From NCBI RefSeq assembly GCF_028714655.1, contig NZ_JAQTLY010000010.1:1-64000 (forward strand): a stretch of DNA of 64,000 bases. The letters run 5' to 3'. A model generated the notes under the pieces. It was not told the origin of the DNA and did no database searches. It saw only the letters and a list, made by a program, of their open reading frames with translations. Source of the stretch: Sulfurimonas sp. Lineage in GTDB: Bacteria; Campylobacterota; Campylobacteria; Campylobacterales; Sulfurimonadaceae. Positions 1 through 8,846 of the stretch are shown here, in pieces. A program made the position numbers and the translations under genes. Within the stretch, counting starts at the first letter, position 1. Each line of letters starts with the position of its first letter.

Positions 1-233
1 ACGGTTGTTGTTATATTAGTTATTTCTAAGTAAACTTATTAGTGACTAATTAACTTTTTTTAAAGTTATATCGTCTATTTACTTGCTTAGTTTTCAATGA
101 TCTCAAACTCTCTAAAAACCTCTACTTAAGGCTTCTTCAGGTCCTAAACTTTAGGTCTCTGTGTTTGTGGATGGGAATTATAGACAAATGATTCTTAGGA
201 GAGGCTTAAATTTTAGGGGGATTTGGAAAGATT
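1..233. other. Left-edge stretch without a gene
   Basis: No ORF with a ribosome binding site is visible. The only structure is a short palindrome, CCTAAACTTTAGG, near 146-158. It could lie in the 3' region of the pilin-like gene that ends at 234, but it lacks a T-run and I do not call it a terminator. Confidence 0.4.
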
Positions 234-881
234 TTAAATACATCCTGTTCCCGCACTATTTAATATACAAGCATACCCTGTTTCAGGGTGAATTTTTATT
301 GTAACACTACCTTCTGTCTGACTCCCCAATATTATGGTACAGCCGCCATTATTATATGGTACTGGATTGGAATATGCTCCCGTATAAACATCTAGATACG
401 GGCGTCCTAAATAATCAAATGCTATAGTTTTGTACGCACCGCCGATAACACATGTTCCATTTACTGCATCAATTCCAAATTTTTTTGTTAAATTAGTCAC
501 AGCATCTTTAGGTATGGATCCTACAGCTGTCACCCCATCTCCCAAAGTTTTTCTTGTCAATGGATCAATAGCCTCTTCATTCGCATTGGAATTCCCTTGT
601 TTATTTTCATCTCTAAACACTTCATAATAGTGAATTGTTTCACCAGCGATAGTTGTATGTGGAAAACGAATTTGCCAGCGTTTCTCATACCAAGTATTGT
701 CATTTGCATCATATTTATCATCAACCATAGCCAAATGCTGTGTATACCTTATATGTGAGACTACTTGAATTGCGGCTTCTTGCAATCTGTTTGATCCTGT
801 TCTTGGAATTACGACTGCGGCTAAAATCCCGATTACAACGATTACAAATACAAATTCCAACATGGTAAAAGCTTTTTTCAT
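234..881 (-). CDS. Type IV pilin-like / pseudopilin protein
   Basis: The N-terminus is a class III (prepilin peptidase) signal: short basic leader MKKA, then FTMLEFVFVIVVIGILAA with Glu at mature position 5 and a hydrophobic alpha-1 helix. The residue before the cleavage site is Ala instead of the usual Gly. The rest (about 190 aa) is a variable globular domain with four Cys in the C-terminal half, possibly forming disulfides. The product would be a pilin or pseudopilin of a type II secretion / type IV pilus system exported through the inner membrane. I chose the ATG at 881; an in-frame TTG 15 bp upstream would put five extra residues before the basic leader. No other pilus genes are nearby, so the system it serves is unknown. 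Confidence 0.8.
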   Translation of the reverse strand: MKKAFTMLEFVFVIVVIGILAAVVIPRTGSNRLQEAAIQVVSHIRYTQHLAMVDDKYDANDNTWYEKRWQIRFPHTTIAGETIHYYEVFRDENKQGNSNANEEAIDPLTRKTLGDGVTAVGSIPKDAVTNLTKKFGIDAVNGTCVIGGAYKTIAFDYLGRPYLDVYTGAYSNPVPYNNGGCTIILGSQTEGSVTIKIHPETGYACILNSAGTGCI

Positions 882-995
882 AATAGTCCAATTCAATTTG
901 TTTACAATAAGTATATCAAAAAAGATGTGAAAATTAAAGAAGATTAGGAAAGGGGTTTCAAGGAGAAAATTCTCCCTGAAGTTTAAAACGATAGA

Positions 996-2810
996 TTATA
1001 TTTTTTCTGCTACTTGAACATCATATAATATATCATCCATCGGATGTCTATACATCGGCATAGCAAGTCTTTTTTCATCAAGTACATGACCGATAAAGCC
1101 TATGCTTCTTCCAACGATAAAGAATGCGTTTAGAGTTCCTGAAGTGATAAACTCATTTATCTCTTCTTCCGTATAACCGAGCGCTCTCCACATATCGACC
1201 ATTAAAATACCGATTGTTCCATCAACATTAAGAATTAGATTCTCTTTTTTAGATGTAGTTAATTGCTCAACAGTCAGTGCGTAATCAAGAAGCGGTGTTG
1301 CAGGAAAACATTTAGCAGCATACTTCTTAAGCCCTTCTACGCGTAAATCAGGATTTTTAAGAGATTTAATTCTATGCCCGATTCCCGGAATCGGAACACC
1401 CTCTTTTTTCATATGATTTAAGAACTCTGCCGGATTCATACCGTTATCGTTTGCATATTTAAAATATTTAGCAGCATCATCAATAGCACCGCCAAATCTT
1501 GGACCGATTGTAAGCAATCCCGTTACCAGTGACTCAACAACGCTTTTACCCGCTCTTGCCGTTACTTTTGCATTGTGAGCACCTGAAACCGCCGGACCAT
1601 GGTCTGCAACAGTTTTAATTACAGTCTCGATGAAATCAGTAGCCCATTTTGGATACTGTTTTTTGAACCATAACAGTGAAACAACATCACCGATTCCTTT
1701 GCCTGTATCCGGAGTTGCAAGAGAAGAGATTGGGAAACCTGCATAAGTAGCCTCATCACCTCTATCATCAGAAATCGTACAGATAAACTCTTTAGATTTT
1801 CTAACTTTTGGACATGTATTCATAGAAGGTTCAGCAATATCTTTAACTATACCCTCAGCATGAAGTTCATGGTAAACCGCACTAATTATTTCAGGTAAAT
1901 CATTGAACGATGCAGGAACACGAATACCTACCTCTTTCATAGCTCTGTTTTTAGCTTCAGCCGTTTCCATATCGCCGTTTGCAGATGCTCCTGCATGACC
2001 GAATTGTACACCGCTGTCATAATACTTGGCAATTGTACCGATACACCATGCAATAATCGGCTTAGTAATTCTGCCGTCTTTTACAGCTTCGATTACTTTA
2101 TACTCTTCAGTACCGCCTACTTCTCCTAGAAGCAACATATATTTTACTTCAGGATTTTCTTGCATTCTAAGTAAGTTGTCAATAAATACCGAACCGACAA
2201 ATCTATCTCCACCGATTGCAACACCCTCAGCGATACCGTCAGCATTTATTGCAATTATGTTTGACAGCTCATTGAAAAGACCGCCCGAACGAGTTACAAG
2301 ACCGCATGAACCTGCACGGTGAAGCTTAGACTGAACAATATTTTCAATCGTTCCGCCTATGTTTGCAATTTTAAAAGCTCCAGGTGCAATAGCACCGACA
2401 GTTGCAGGTCCGATTACGGTTACATTTTTTGCTCTAGCCGTTGCGTTCATCTTTCTAGCCAGTCTCTCAGGGATACCCTCGGCAGTAACCATAATAGAAC
2501 TAAAACCGCCCATTTCCAATGCTTCCATAGTTACATCATATGCAGTTCTAAATGATGCAAAGTTTAAAAGTGCATCAGCTTGCGGCTGTGCAGCTTTTGC
2601 TTCTGCAGTATTTTTATATAACGGAATCATAATTTCATCAGGACCATAAAAAAACTTATCAAATTTGCTATTGCTTGTAGGAGCAACAATACCCGCTACT
2701 GAAGGTTTTGCTCTTTTTATCGTATAGTCATAATCCAACATTCTTTGAATAGCCGTTGTGTTGTTATTCCAAAAAATTGCTTGTGTGTCTCTAGTAAATA
2801 ATTGTGACAT
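996..2810 (-). CDS. aclA: ATP-citrate lyase, alpha subunit (AclA)
   Basis: Cleaves citrate with ATP and CoA to acetyl-CoA and oxaloacetate, the step that lets the reductive TCA cycle fix CO2. The 604-aa chain has the expected two halves. Residues about 1-330 are succinyl-CoA-ligase alpha-like with the phosphohistidine loop FGHAGA (His272). Residues about 370-604 are citrate-synthase-like with GIGHR (His479) and LNVDGTIG (Asp530). Length matches the about 608 aa of green sulfur bacterial AclA. It lies 9 bp downstream of aclB and is surely co-transcribed with it. It marks the organism as an autotroph using the reverse TCA cycle. Confidence 0.95.
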   Translation of the reverse strand: MSQLFTRDTQAIFWNNNTTAIQRMLDYDYTIKRAKPSVAGIVAPTSNSKFDKFFYGPDEIMIPLYKNTAEAKAAQPQADALLNFASFRTAYDVTMEALEMGGFSSIMVTAEGIPERLARKMNATARAKNVTVIGPATVGAIAPGAFKIANIGGTIENIVQSKLHRAGSCGLVTRSGGLFNELSNIIAINADGIAEGVAIGGDRFVGSVFIDNLLRMQENPEVKYMLLLGEVGGTEEYKVIEAVKDGRITKPIIAWCIGTIAKYYDSGVQFGHAGASANGDMETAEAKNRAMKEVGIRVPASFNDLPEIISAVYHELHAEGIVKDIAEPSMNTCPKVRKSKEFICTISDDRGDEATYAGFPISSLATPDTGKGIGDVVSLLWFKKQYPKWATDFIETVIKTVADHGPAVSGAHNAKVTARAGKSVVESLVTGLLTIGPRFGGAIDDAAKYFKYANDNGMNPAEFLNHMKKEGVPIPGIGHRIKSLKNPDLRVEGLKKYAAKCFPATPLLDYALTVEQLTTSKKENLILNVDGTIGILMVDMWRALGYTEEEINEFITSGTLNAFFIVGRSIGFIGHVLDEKRLAMPMYRHPMDDILYDVQVAEKI

Positions 2811-2819
2811 ATCTTCCCC

Positions 2820-4154
2820 TTACTTTGTTAGTGCCATACGCACGATGTCGGTAACATGTGTTTCCGGTCCGTAAACTTCTATATAAAGACCAAGTCTATC
2901 AGCAGCTTCTTTAATATCTTTTAGACCTTTTTCATAATTTGGTCCACCGCGTCTAACATAAATTTTTATACCGACTTCTTTCATTTTATCGGCATAATTG
3001 TCAAACGCTTGAATAATACCCGTAAATGTTTTTGCAACATCCGTAAAGTTAGCAATAGCTCCACCGATGATTAAAACTTTATCTCTGCCTTTAGCATCTT
3101 TACTTCTTGTCATAAGATCTAAAATAGTTTCAGCATAAAATTTTGTCTCGCTTGTAGTCGGTCCGCCTGAATACTCGCCATAGTTAGCAAGATCTTCGAT
3201 ACCTGCTAAATCAGCAATAGTGTCGGCATAAACAACAGAAGCACCGCCGCCTGCAACCATCGTCCAGATTCTAGCTTCCGGTTTAAGGATAGTTAGTTTT
3301 AGTGAAGCACCTGATTTGCTGTCTGCATCTTCGATAGCTAAAACTTCAGGAGATTTTTCTTCCATACCGAAAGAAGTCGGATAATCTACATCACCCCACT
3401 CGTCTCTCATCATAAAACCTGCCGTATCGTCAAGTTTTGCCACCATATCTAAAAGTTCAATTTTCTTGCCTTGTAAAACAAATGGATTGATTTCAAGATA
3501 TGCAAAGTTTAATTCTCTGTATGCTTTAAAAAATCCTATTGCAAACTCTGCAAATGCATCTTTGTCTTTGGCAGCTACATCTTTTGGGATACTTTTTTTG
3601 ATTTTTTCTGCAATCTCTTCTTCTGTTGCCGTAATAGGAAATGCAACTTCTACTACTTTATCCCAATTTTCTTCAACTTCCATACCGCCCTCTGCAGACA
3701 TATATAGAACATCGTTGTCACCGACACAAGTAGCAGAAATATAGTATTCTTCTTCTTGAGAGTGTGGAGTAAACGGCTCAACGATAAAGTGAGTCAGCAT
3801 ATCAACTTTTGCTTCACCATGCGGCGTATCGCCTTCAAATGAGAAGTAAACTGATTGTTTTGAACTTGATTTTTCATCAATCCAAGATGACGCTTTTGCT
3901 AAAGATACATCACCCGGCTTAGAATCTTTAAATAAAACTAAACCGTTTTTTCCTCTTTTACCAAATAACATATCCGGTTTAGCAACTAATGTTTTCTTGC
4001 TTAACCAAGTTTTTTCTTTTGCAGCATTTGTTAGTTCTGTTCCATTTTGAACCATAACCGTTTCATATGCATAAGTAAAGTTTGGAAAATATTTATCCCA
4101 ATGCTTAGCCAAAATTGACTTTGCGTCAAATTCTCTAATCGCTTTTTGAGCCAT
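2820..4154 (-). CDS. aclB: ATP-citrate lyase, beta subunit (AclB)
   Basis: Partner of AclA; supplies the ATP-grasp / succinyl-CoA-ligase beta-like part that phosphorylates the catalytic histidine. Visible marks: an ATP-grasp-type N-terminal region, the metal-site stretch FAYLEINPFVL near residue 220, and a C-terminal flavodoxin-like CoA-ligase region with MVAGGGASVVYADTIADLAG and KVLIIGGAIANFTDVAKTF. The start ATG at 4154 is preceded by a good Shine-Dalgarno (ACAGGGAG) and an AT-rich upstream region containing ATGATAATATT as a possible -10. First gene of the aclB-aclA operon. At 444 aa it is somewhat longer than green sulfur bacterial AclB (about 398 aa). Confidence 0.95.
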   Translation of the reverse strand: MAQKAIREFDAKSILAKHWDKYFPNFTYAYETVMVQNGTELTNAAKEKTWLSKKTLVAKPDMLFGKRGKNGLVLFKDSKPGDVSLAKASSWIDEKSSSKQSVYFSFEGDTPHGEAKVDMLTHFIVEPFTPHSQEEEYYISATCVGDNDVLYMSAEGGMEVEENWDKVVEVAFPITATEEEIAEKIKKSIPKDVAAKDKDAFAEFAIGFFKAYRELNFAYLEINPFVLQGKKIELLDMVAKLDDTAGFMMRDEWGDVDYPTSFGMEEKSPEVLAIEDADSKSGASLKLTILKPEARIWTMVAGGGASVVYADTIADLAGIEDLANYGEYSGGPTTSETKFYAETILDLMTRSKDAKGRDKVLIIGGAIANFTDVAKTFTGIIQAFDNYADKMKEVGIKIYVRRGGPNYEKGLKDIKEAADRLGLYIEVYGPETHVTDIVRMALTK

Positions 4155-4241
4155 TGCAACTCCCTGTTTTTAATATTTACAAAATATTATCATATGTATA
4201 CCAATCTAGTGGCATTTGTGCGGATTAAGTGTTGCATAAAT

Positions 4242-5435
4242 TTAATTTATGTTTATTTTTGTAACATTAGCATTATAAACAGCTCTATTTATGTAACTTA
4301 TTGTTACATCGCTTGGTTTTGCAAAATTTAAAGAATTTTCTTTAAGTAAAAAATTGTTGCATTTGGTTACACCGTAAAATTCTAATCTTTTTTGCATTTT
4401 CATATCGGTGTCAACGCAATATATGCCTCTGTTTTTAAGCTCTTGTGAAAGTTCTTTGGCAATATGCATCTTATAGGAAAAGTGTTTTTTCGGTGCTTCT
4501 ACTACTTGATAAAGATATTTATTAAAAAATACGACCAAACTATTTACCAATAAAAACGATAAGGAGATGATAAACGCCCACCTGTATTTTTTTCTAAAAA
4601 TATTTAAACGAACCATATATGAGTGTTCAAAAGTTTGGGCGACAAGAGGAAGTGCAAGTATCACATAAGGTGCAAAATACTCTATATTAATGCGTTGTCT
4701 AAATGAGAGCAGCAGTGAAAAAATAAATGCCACGGTTGATATAAACCATAATATATCGAAATCTTTTGTTAAGAATCTTCTATATAGTGCATAAAAAAGA
4801 TAAATAAAGATTATTGGAGAAAAAATAGCTGCATATATCCCGATAGAGTCTATAAAGTAGCCTTTTGGAGAGCCATGAGTATCGATTCCGTAAATTAATA
4901 GCGAAACCAAAAAAAGCATCATGTTAAACAGAAAATAGTTTCTCTCTTTTTTATATAAAGAAAACAAAGCAAGCGTCATAAATAAAGTTGCAAAACTGCC
5001 GTCTATAAGCATATAAAAAACAAGTAAAATATAACTGAATTTTATAGGATAATTCTCATATACATACACAAACAACAGCAGTGCAAATAGGATTAAACCG
5101 GCACTATTTACTATAATAGCAGAACTCATAACCCCCGGTAAAAGGATAAAAACCAGCAGTAACCAGAGCCTATTTCTCTCAATTTTTAGATAATTCTTAG
5201 ATATTTCAAACAGCAGTATCGCACTTAATAGATGCATTGCTATCATAGGAAATCGCAGAGCAAAATCATTTTGCCCAAAAATAAAAATCGAAGATTTTAT
5301 CAAGACCTGTAAAAATGAAAAATCACCGTTTATCAGCAAGGTTTCACTGTAAGATATAGATAATTCACCGCTCTGAAATATAAGCGTCAGCGCATCTAAT
5401 CCTAAAATTAAGAATAAGATGTATCTAATACTCAT
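4242..5435 (-). CDS. Polytopic membrane protein, GT39/ArnT-like glycosyltransferase
   Basis: 397 aa with about ten hydrophobic segments through residue 310, then a short soluble C-terminal domain (about 320-397). The pattern (early loop after helix 1 containing GELSISYSETLL, then FGQNDFALRFPMIAMHLLSA) is typical of PMT/ArnT-family (GT39) polyprenyl-phosphate-sugar transferases, where this loop carries the catalytic acidic residue. Such enzymes move sugars onto lipids or proteins at the periplasmic face. The start overlaps the stop of the upstream trpG/pabA-like gene by 4 nt (ATGA), so the two are translationally coupled although their functions look unrelated. Substrate unknown. Ends 87 bp before aclB. 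Confidence 0.6.
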   Translation of the reverse strand: MSIRYILFLILGLDALTLIFQSGELSISYSETLLINGDFSFLQVLIKSSIFIFGQNDFALRFPMIAMHLLSAILLFEISKNYLKIERNRLWLLLVFILLPGVMSSAIIVNSAGLILFALLLFVYVYENYPIKFSYILLVFYMLIDGSFATLFMTLALFSLYKKERNYFLFNMMLFLVSLLIYGIDTHGSPKGYFIDSIGIYAAIFSPIIFIYLFYALYRRFLTKDFDILWFISTVAFIFSLLLSFRQRINIEYFAPYVILALPLVAQTFEHSYMVRLNIFRKKYRWAFIISLSFLLVNSLVVFFNKYLYQVVEAPKKHFSYKMHIAKELSQELKNRGIYCVDTDMKMQKRLEFYGVTKCNNFLLKENSLNFAKPSDVTISYINRAVYNANVTKININ

Positions 5436-6001
5436 ATTTTTAAAAAATTTCCAATCATCTCATGCCCGTACTGACTCATAATCGATTCCGGATGGAATTG
5501 AACACCGTAAATCTCTTTGTCTTTAATTTTTAAAGCCATTATTTCATCATCATCGCTGCTATATGCAGTCGGCTCTACTGCGTCAGGAAGGGACTCTTTA
5601 TCTACAATCAAAGAGTGATACCTTGTTGCAATAAACTCTTTTGGAATATCGTTAAACAGAGCACACTCTTTTGTTCGCTTCATAGTAGAAGTTTTGCCGT
5701 GCATCATATTTTTAGCTCGAATAACTTTTGCGCCAAACGCCTGTGCAATGCTTTGATGCCCCAAACATATCCCTAGAATCGGTACTTTATCTTTAAAGTG
5801 TTTTATCACTTCTAAAGTAACTCCTGCATCATCGGGAGTTGCCGGACCGGGTGAAATAATGATTTTTTCAGGCTTTAACGCCTCTATCTCTTCAACACTC
5901 ATCTCATCATTTCTAATAATTTTAAGGTCAGCCCCAAGCTCTCTGCAATACTGGACAATGTTATAAGTAAAACTGTCATAATTATCAATCATTAAAATCA
6001 T
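5432..6001 (-). CDS. trpG/pabA: Anthranilate / aminodeoxychorismate synthase glutaminase subunit
   Basis: Class I glutamine amidotransferase that channels ammonia to TrpE or PabB for tryptophan or folate synthesis. Typical opening MILMIDNYDSFTYN, oxyanion motif SPGPATPDDAG, nucleophile elbow GICLGHQ (Cys), and the C-terminal catalytic pair in VQFHPES (His, Glu). About 189 aa, the normal size. I start at the ATG at 6001 because family members begin here; the upstream in-frame extension to 6037 has no family counterpart. Sequence alone does not separate TrpG from PabA; many bacteria use one protein for both. No trpE or pabB is adjacent. Confidence 0.88.
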   Translation of the reverse strand: MILMIDNYDSFTYNIVQYCRELGADLKIIRNDEMSVEEIEALKPEKIIISPGPATPDDAGVTLEVIKHFKDKVPILGICLGHQSIAQAFGAKVIRAKNMMHGKTSTMKRTKECALFNDIPKEFIATRYHSLIVDKESLPDAVEPTAYSSDDDEIMALKIKDKEIYGVQFHPESIMSQYGHEMIGNFLKI

Positions 6002-6239
6002 ATTATTAATATCCTTTTGTACTACTATTTTAGCCACTCTTATTGAGATATTTTAAGTAATAACTATTTTTATATTATATCATCTATGTCTTGTATATTC
6101 TATTTATATCAAACGAACTACAAAAATTGTAAAAAGACATAAGTGGAGTCATTCCAATTTAATACTTACAATTATCTATACTAATTTATATAATTCAATA
6201 AGTTATTAGACGCATTATTATACTATTCGTTTAAAATTA
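6002..6239. other. AT-rich divergent intergenic region
   Basis: About 240 bp between divergently read genes. TATACT near 6220 could be the -10 of the protease gene. No repeat, hairpin or small ORF with a ribosome binding site was recognised. Confidence 0.35.
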
Positions 6240-7472
6240 ATGAAGGTATTTAACTCCATGATTGTATCTGCCAACTCATACAATAACATTATTTACAGAG
6301 TGAATAATGCTGGTAATTTAAATGGGATTGTGAAAATATCATCTAATGGCTATTATGGTACAGGAACATTACTATATGGCGGCATGGCTGTTTTAACAGC
6401 TGCGCATCTTTTTTTAAATGAAAATTCATCAGCAAATATAATTTTTGAAACATCAGAAGGAAGAACAACAATCGTATCTGATGATATACAAATTATGCCT
6501 CTATATGAAACTTTTAATGACAACAATGATTTAGCTATTGTTTGGCTTGCTGATGCTGCACCGTCTGACGCACAAAGATACGAACTTTATAGAGATAATG
6601 ATGAGATTGGTAGTAAATTTATTGCTGTTGGCTATGGTCATGCAGGAATTGGTTCCGTAGGAGAAACTAATTCAGAAGCTTCTGATATTTTACGATTACA
6701 AGTAACAAATAAGTTTGAACTACAAGCAAGTGTTTTAAAAGATACACTTCGAAGTGCTATGAGCTGGGAACCCCAAAACGACACTATTTTAGTAGCAGAT
6801 TTTGATGATGGAACTTATGCTCATGATGCCTTTGATTTGCTCATTGGCGAATCTGATTTGGGATATGGCGAAAATGAGGGGATGATTGCATCAGGAGACA
6901 GTGGAGGTCCTGCCTTGATTGATGGTTTGCTAGCCGGTGTTGCTAGTTATATCGCTAGTTTGCATAACTATACCTCAAATCCAGACATTAATACAAACAC
7001 TGATAGTAGCTTTGGTGAAGTTGGTTTTTGGCATCGAGTAAGTAGCTATCAGCAATGGATAGACCAAAGTTTACGCGAACATTACATAAATAGCCCACAT
7101 ACTCCTCAAGAAGTTGAAAAAGAGGTTGCAGAAGGTGCAGCTGGAACTATAAGTGTTAATTATTTTTTGGTAGAGGTTGTTGGCATGCGCAGCAATCCGG
7201 ATGAGTGGTTAAGTGTCAAATACACAACTAGAGACGGTAGCGCAATTTCACAAGAAGACTATATTCACGCAAGTGGAACTCTTATAATATACCCTAATGA
7301 AAATTATGCAGTAATCCCAGTTGAAATTATAGGGGACAATACCGCGGAAGCAGATGAGATATTTTATCTTGATATTTTTGATCCTATCGGAGCTAGCTTT
7401 GGCAACAACCAAACGATACTTACAGCCCAAAGAACTATTTTAAATGATGATGGGTTTTTTTTTCATAATTAA
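6240..7472 (+). CDS. Trypsin-like serine protease with one Calx-beta domain, probably 3'-truncated
   Basis: Residues about 25-280 form a chymotrypsin-fold protease: GTGTLLYGGMAVLTAAH (His56), NDNNDLAIVWL (Asp97) and ASGDSGGPAL (Ser221). Residues about 290-405 are a Calx-beta domain ending in the usual ILNDDG motif. There is no N-terminal signal peptide, which fits family members exported by type I secretion through a C-terminal signal. Here the protein stops seven residues after the first Calx-beta repeat, in a nine-T run directly followed by a remnant of the REP-like repeat (AAATGGCACACCC). Related proteins often continue into more Calx-beta or RTX repeats, so this looks like a gene whose 3' end was cut by the neighbouring repeat/RAYT island. 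An alternative ATG at 6258 has a better Shine-Dalgarno (AAGG). Confidence 0.8.
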   Translation: MKVFNSMIVSANSYNNIIYRVNNAGNLNGIVKISSNGYYGTGTLLYGGMAVLTAAHLFLNENSSANIIFETSEGRTTIVSDDIQIMPLYETFNDNNDLAIVWLADAAPSDAQRYELYRDNDEIGSKFIAVGYGHAGIGSVGETNSEASDILRLQVTNKFELQASVLKDTLRSAMSWEPQNDTILVADFDDGTYAHDAFDLLIGESDLGYGENEGMIASGDSGGPALIDGLLAGVASYIASLHNYTSNPDINTNTDSSFGEVGFWHRVSSYQQWIDQSLREHYINSPHTPQEVEKEVAEGAAGTISVNYFLVEVVGMRSNPDEWLSVKYTTRDGSAISQEDYIHASGTLIIYPNENYAVIPVEIIGDNTAEADEIFYLDIFDPIGASFGNNQTILTAQRTILNDDGFFFHN

Positions 7473-7474
7473 TA

Positions 7475-7493
7475 AAATGGCACACCCTTTTTC
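7475..7493 (+). repeat. Degenerate REP-like copy on the left side of the RAYT gene
   Basis: AAATGGCACACCCTTTTTC matches the array consensus (AAATGGTGCCTGACACCCTTTTT) with the middle GTGCCTGA shortened. It overlaps the 3' edge of the protease gene region. Confidence 0.55.
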
Positions 7494-7537
7494 GTTATGA
7501 TAAAATTTAGGAAAAGAAAAAGTAAGAAATATTTTTG

Positions 7538-8290
7538 TTATCTTAATTTTTCTAAAGCTGCATTTATAGTCTTGATACTAAAATTTAAAAAATCTGCTAT
7601 TTCTGTTTTTGTATATCCATATTCAAAAGCTTTTTTGATGTTTTCGTTTCTGTTAATATCTCTGTCAAAATCAAAAAAAGTTCCTAATCTTTTTTTGAGA
7701 ACTTTCAACTTATCATCTTTTATTATGAGTTTGGGAGATTTATAGACAATATCTATAGCATCAATGTCCATCTCACTGCTGACATAATCTGCGTACTCAT
7801 CGTAAGTCATCTCAAAAATCATAGAGTTGTTTAGAAGTTCAAAGTAGTTATGTTTATATTTCCACTGAAAAAATGATTGATATTTGTAGAACTCTACTTG
7901 TTTTACCATATTTGCTTTTATGGGGTTGCGTTCTATATACTTCGCTACTATCCAAAAATGGGCATCGTCAAAAAGAGGATAAGACTTGTACCTGCCCTGC
8001 CAGAGATGTCCGCTTCTTGTGTACTTTTTATTGAAATATTTTGCATATTTATCGTTGATGAATTGTATAGCTTTTGATAGGTTTGGTTGTTTAGTTTCTA
8101 AAAGAAGATGATAGTGGTTTGTCATAAGACAAAATGAATGAACTGTTATTTCGTAACCTTTTGAACACTTAAGCATAAGGTCTAAAAAGAATTCGTAATC
8201 TTCTGGCTCCTTATAGATGTCTCTCCGCTCTACTCCGCGATTTATAATATGATAAAGTCCCGCTTCGGTTAATCGTTCTTTTCTTGGCAT
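7538..8290 (-). CDS. REP-associated tyrosine transposase (RAYT, Y1_Tnp)
   Basis: 250 aa HUH-type single-strand transposase of the RAYT/TnpA-REP class. It has the HUH pair in MTNHYHLLLE (His59, His61), the RAYT signature GHLWQGRYKS (about 94-103), and the catalytic Tyr in AKYIERNPIKANMV (Tyr118). The C-terminal about 40 aa (NRNENIKKAFEYGYTKTEIA...) is a helix-turn-helix found in one RAYT subgroup. RAYTs nick and move REP hairpins; this one is flanked by degenerate copies (7475-7493 and 8347-8358) of the same repeat that fills 8.74-12.73 kb, so it is the likely source of that repeat family. It appears full length. RAYTs are often single-copy and domesticated rather than self-mobile. Confidence 0.9.
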   Translation of the reverse strand: MPRKERLTEAGLYHIINRGVERRDIYKEPEDYEFFLDLMLKCSKGYEITVHSFCLMTNHYHLLLETKQPNLSKAIQFINDKYAKYFNKKYTRSGHLWQGRYKSYPLFDDAHFWIVAKYIERNPIKANMVKQVEFYKYQSFFQWKYKHNYFELLNNSMIFEMTYDEYADYVSSEMDIDAIDIVYKSPKLIIKDDKLKVLKKRLGTFFDFDRDINRNENIKKAFEYGYTKTEIADFLNFSIKTINAALEKLR

Positions 8291-8344
8291 GTAGCATTGT
8301 AGCCTAGCGATAATTAAATTTGTTTTAAGTTTTACTTCTTAAAT

Positions 8345-8362
8345 AGTGCCTAACACCTTTTC
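8345..8362 (+). repeat. Degenerate REP-like copy on the right side of the RAYT gene
   Basis: GTGCCTAACACC followed by TTTT, one substitution from the array core. Together with 7475-7493 it brackets the RAYT gene. Confidence 0.6.
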
Positions 8363-8392
8363 TTTATATTTCTTTTTTTATTTATATTTATG

Positions 8393-8398
8393 TATAAT
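8393..8398 (+). promoter_or_regulatory. -10 box TATAAT, leaderless small-protein operon 1
   Basis: Perfect TATAAT ending 6 nt before the ATG at 8405, so transcription should start at or next to the start codon. The upstream stretch is T-rich with no clear -35. The ATG at 8390 lies upstream of this box and is rejected as start. Confidence 0.7.
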
Positions 8399-8404
8399 TG
8401 CCAA

Positions 8405-8638
8405 ATGCAAACAAAAGAAAAAATAGACAAGCTATCAAAAATTGCTGATATTGTAAATAAAAAATTGATAGTTCTTTTAGCTATAGATGGTGGAGTTGGT
8501 GCATACTCTATAAAATTTATAGAGCAAAATAATTATTTTGGTTATATGCTTGGAATAATATTTATAGTAGTTTCTATGGGGATTGCTTATAATTATAATG
8601 AATTAAACAATCTTAAACGAAATATAGAGGAGCTTTAA
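8405..8638 (+). CDS. Small two-helix membrane protein, array family B (unit 1)
   Basis: 77 aa: a polar N-terminal helix (MQTKEKIDKLSKIADIVNKK), two hydrophobic segments (about residues 21-40 and 47-66) and a charged tail (NELNNLKRNIEEL). Homologous by eye to the products at 10281-10532 and 11324-11566; shared features are an ADI/ADV-x-x-KKL opening, an AI/AV-x-GG/GA turn and a C-terminal L-K/R-x-L motif. Not recognised as any named family. Start chosen from the leaderless promoter. The stop codon directly abuts the next ATG, so translation is coupled. This is the only unit on the plus strand; all others face left. Confidence 0.7.
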   Translation: MQTKEKIDKLSKIADIVNKKLIVLLAIDGGVGAYSIKFIEQNNYFGYMLGIIFIVVSMGIAYNYNELNNLKRNIEEL

Positions 8639-8743
8639 ATGGAAAATATAGGATTATTTGTACTAGCAATTGGCTTTATTTTAGCTTGGGTCATAGGTAC
8701 TGTTGCTAATAAGAAACATTGGAAGATAGGTAATATTTTTTAA
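8639..8743 (+). CDS. 34-aa single-helix membrane peptide (unit 1, KKHW type)
   Basis: One hydrophobic helix and a basic end: MENIGLFVLAIGFILAW then ...NKKHWKIGNIF. The C-terminus is shared with the peptides at 10184-10288 (YKKHWKIADYF) and 11230-11331 (YKKHWRIADIF), all three paired with family B proteins, which argues for real coding. Preceded by AGGAG inside the end of the upstream gene. Its TAA runs into the REP-like repeat. Function unknown. Confidence 0.65.
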   Translation: MENIGLFVLAIGFILAWVIGTVANKKHWKIGNIF

Positions 8744-8812
8744 GCTAAAGATAAGAAAAGTTCTGAAATGGTGCCTGCACCCTTTTTTAGAAAACAAGCA
8801 AGAAGATGTTGT

Positions 8813-8840
8813 TTGATTATTTGGATTTGTGTGATATAAT
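8813..8840 (+). promoter_or_regulatory. Promoter facing into the 19-aa ORF locus (antisense RNA candidate)
   Basis: TTGATT (8813-8818), 16 bp spacer, perfect TATAAT (8835-8840). It points against the minus-strand toxin-like ORF at 8895-8954, as expected for the antitoxin RNA of a type I system. Confidence 0.5.
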
Positions 8841-8846
8841 TTTGAC

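Noticed and set aside
2026-2649. Plus-strand ORFs within aclA
   Set aside because: Antisense shadows of a well-conserved gene, without start signals.
8390-8404. Upstream ATG of small gene unit 1
   Set aside because: It lies before the TATAAT box and would not be in the transcript; the ATG at 8405 fits all other units.
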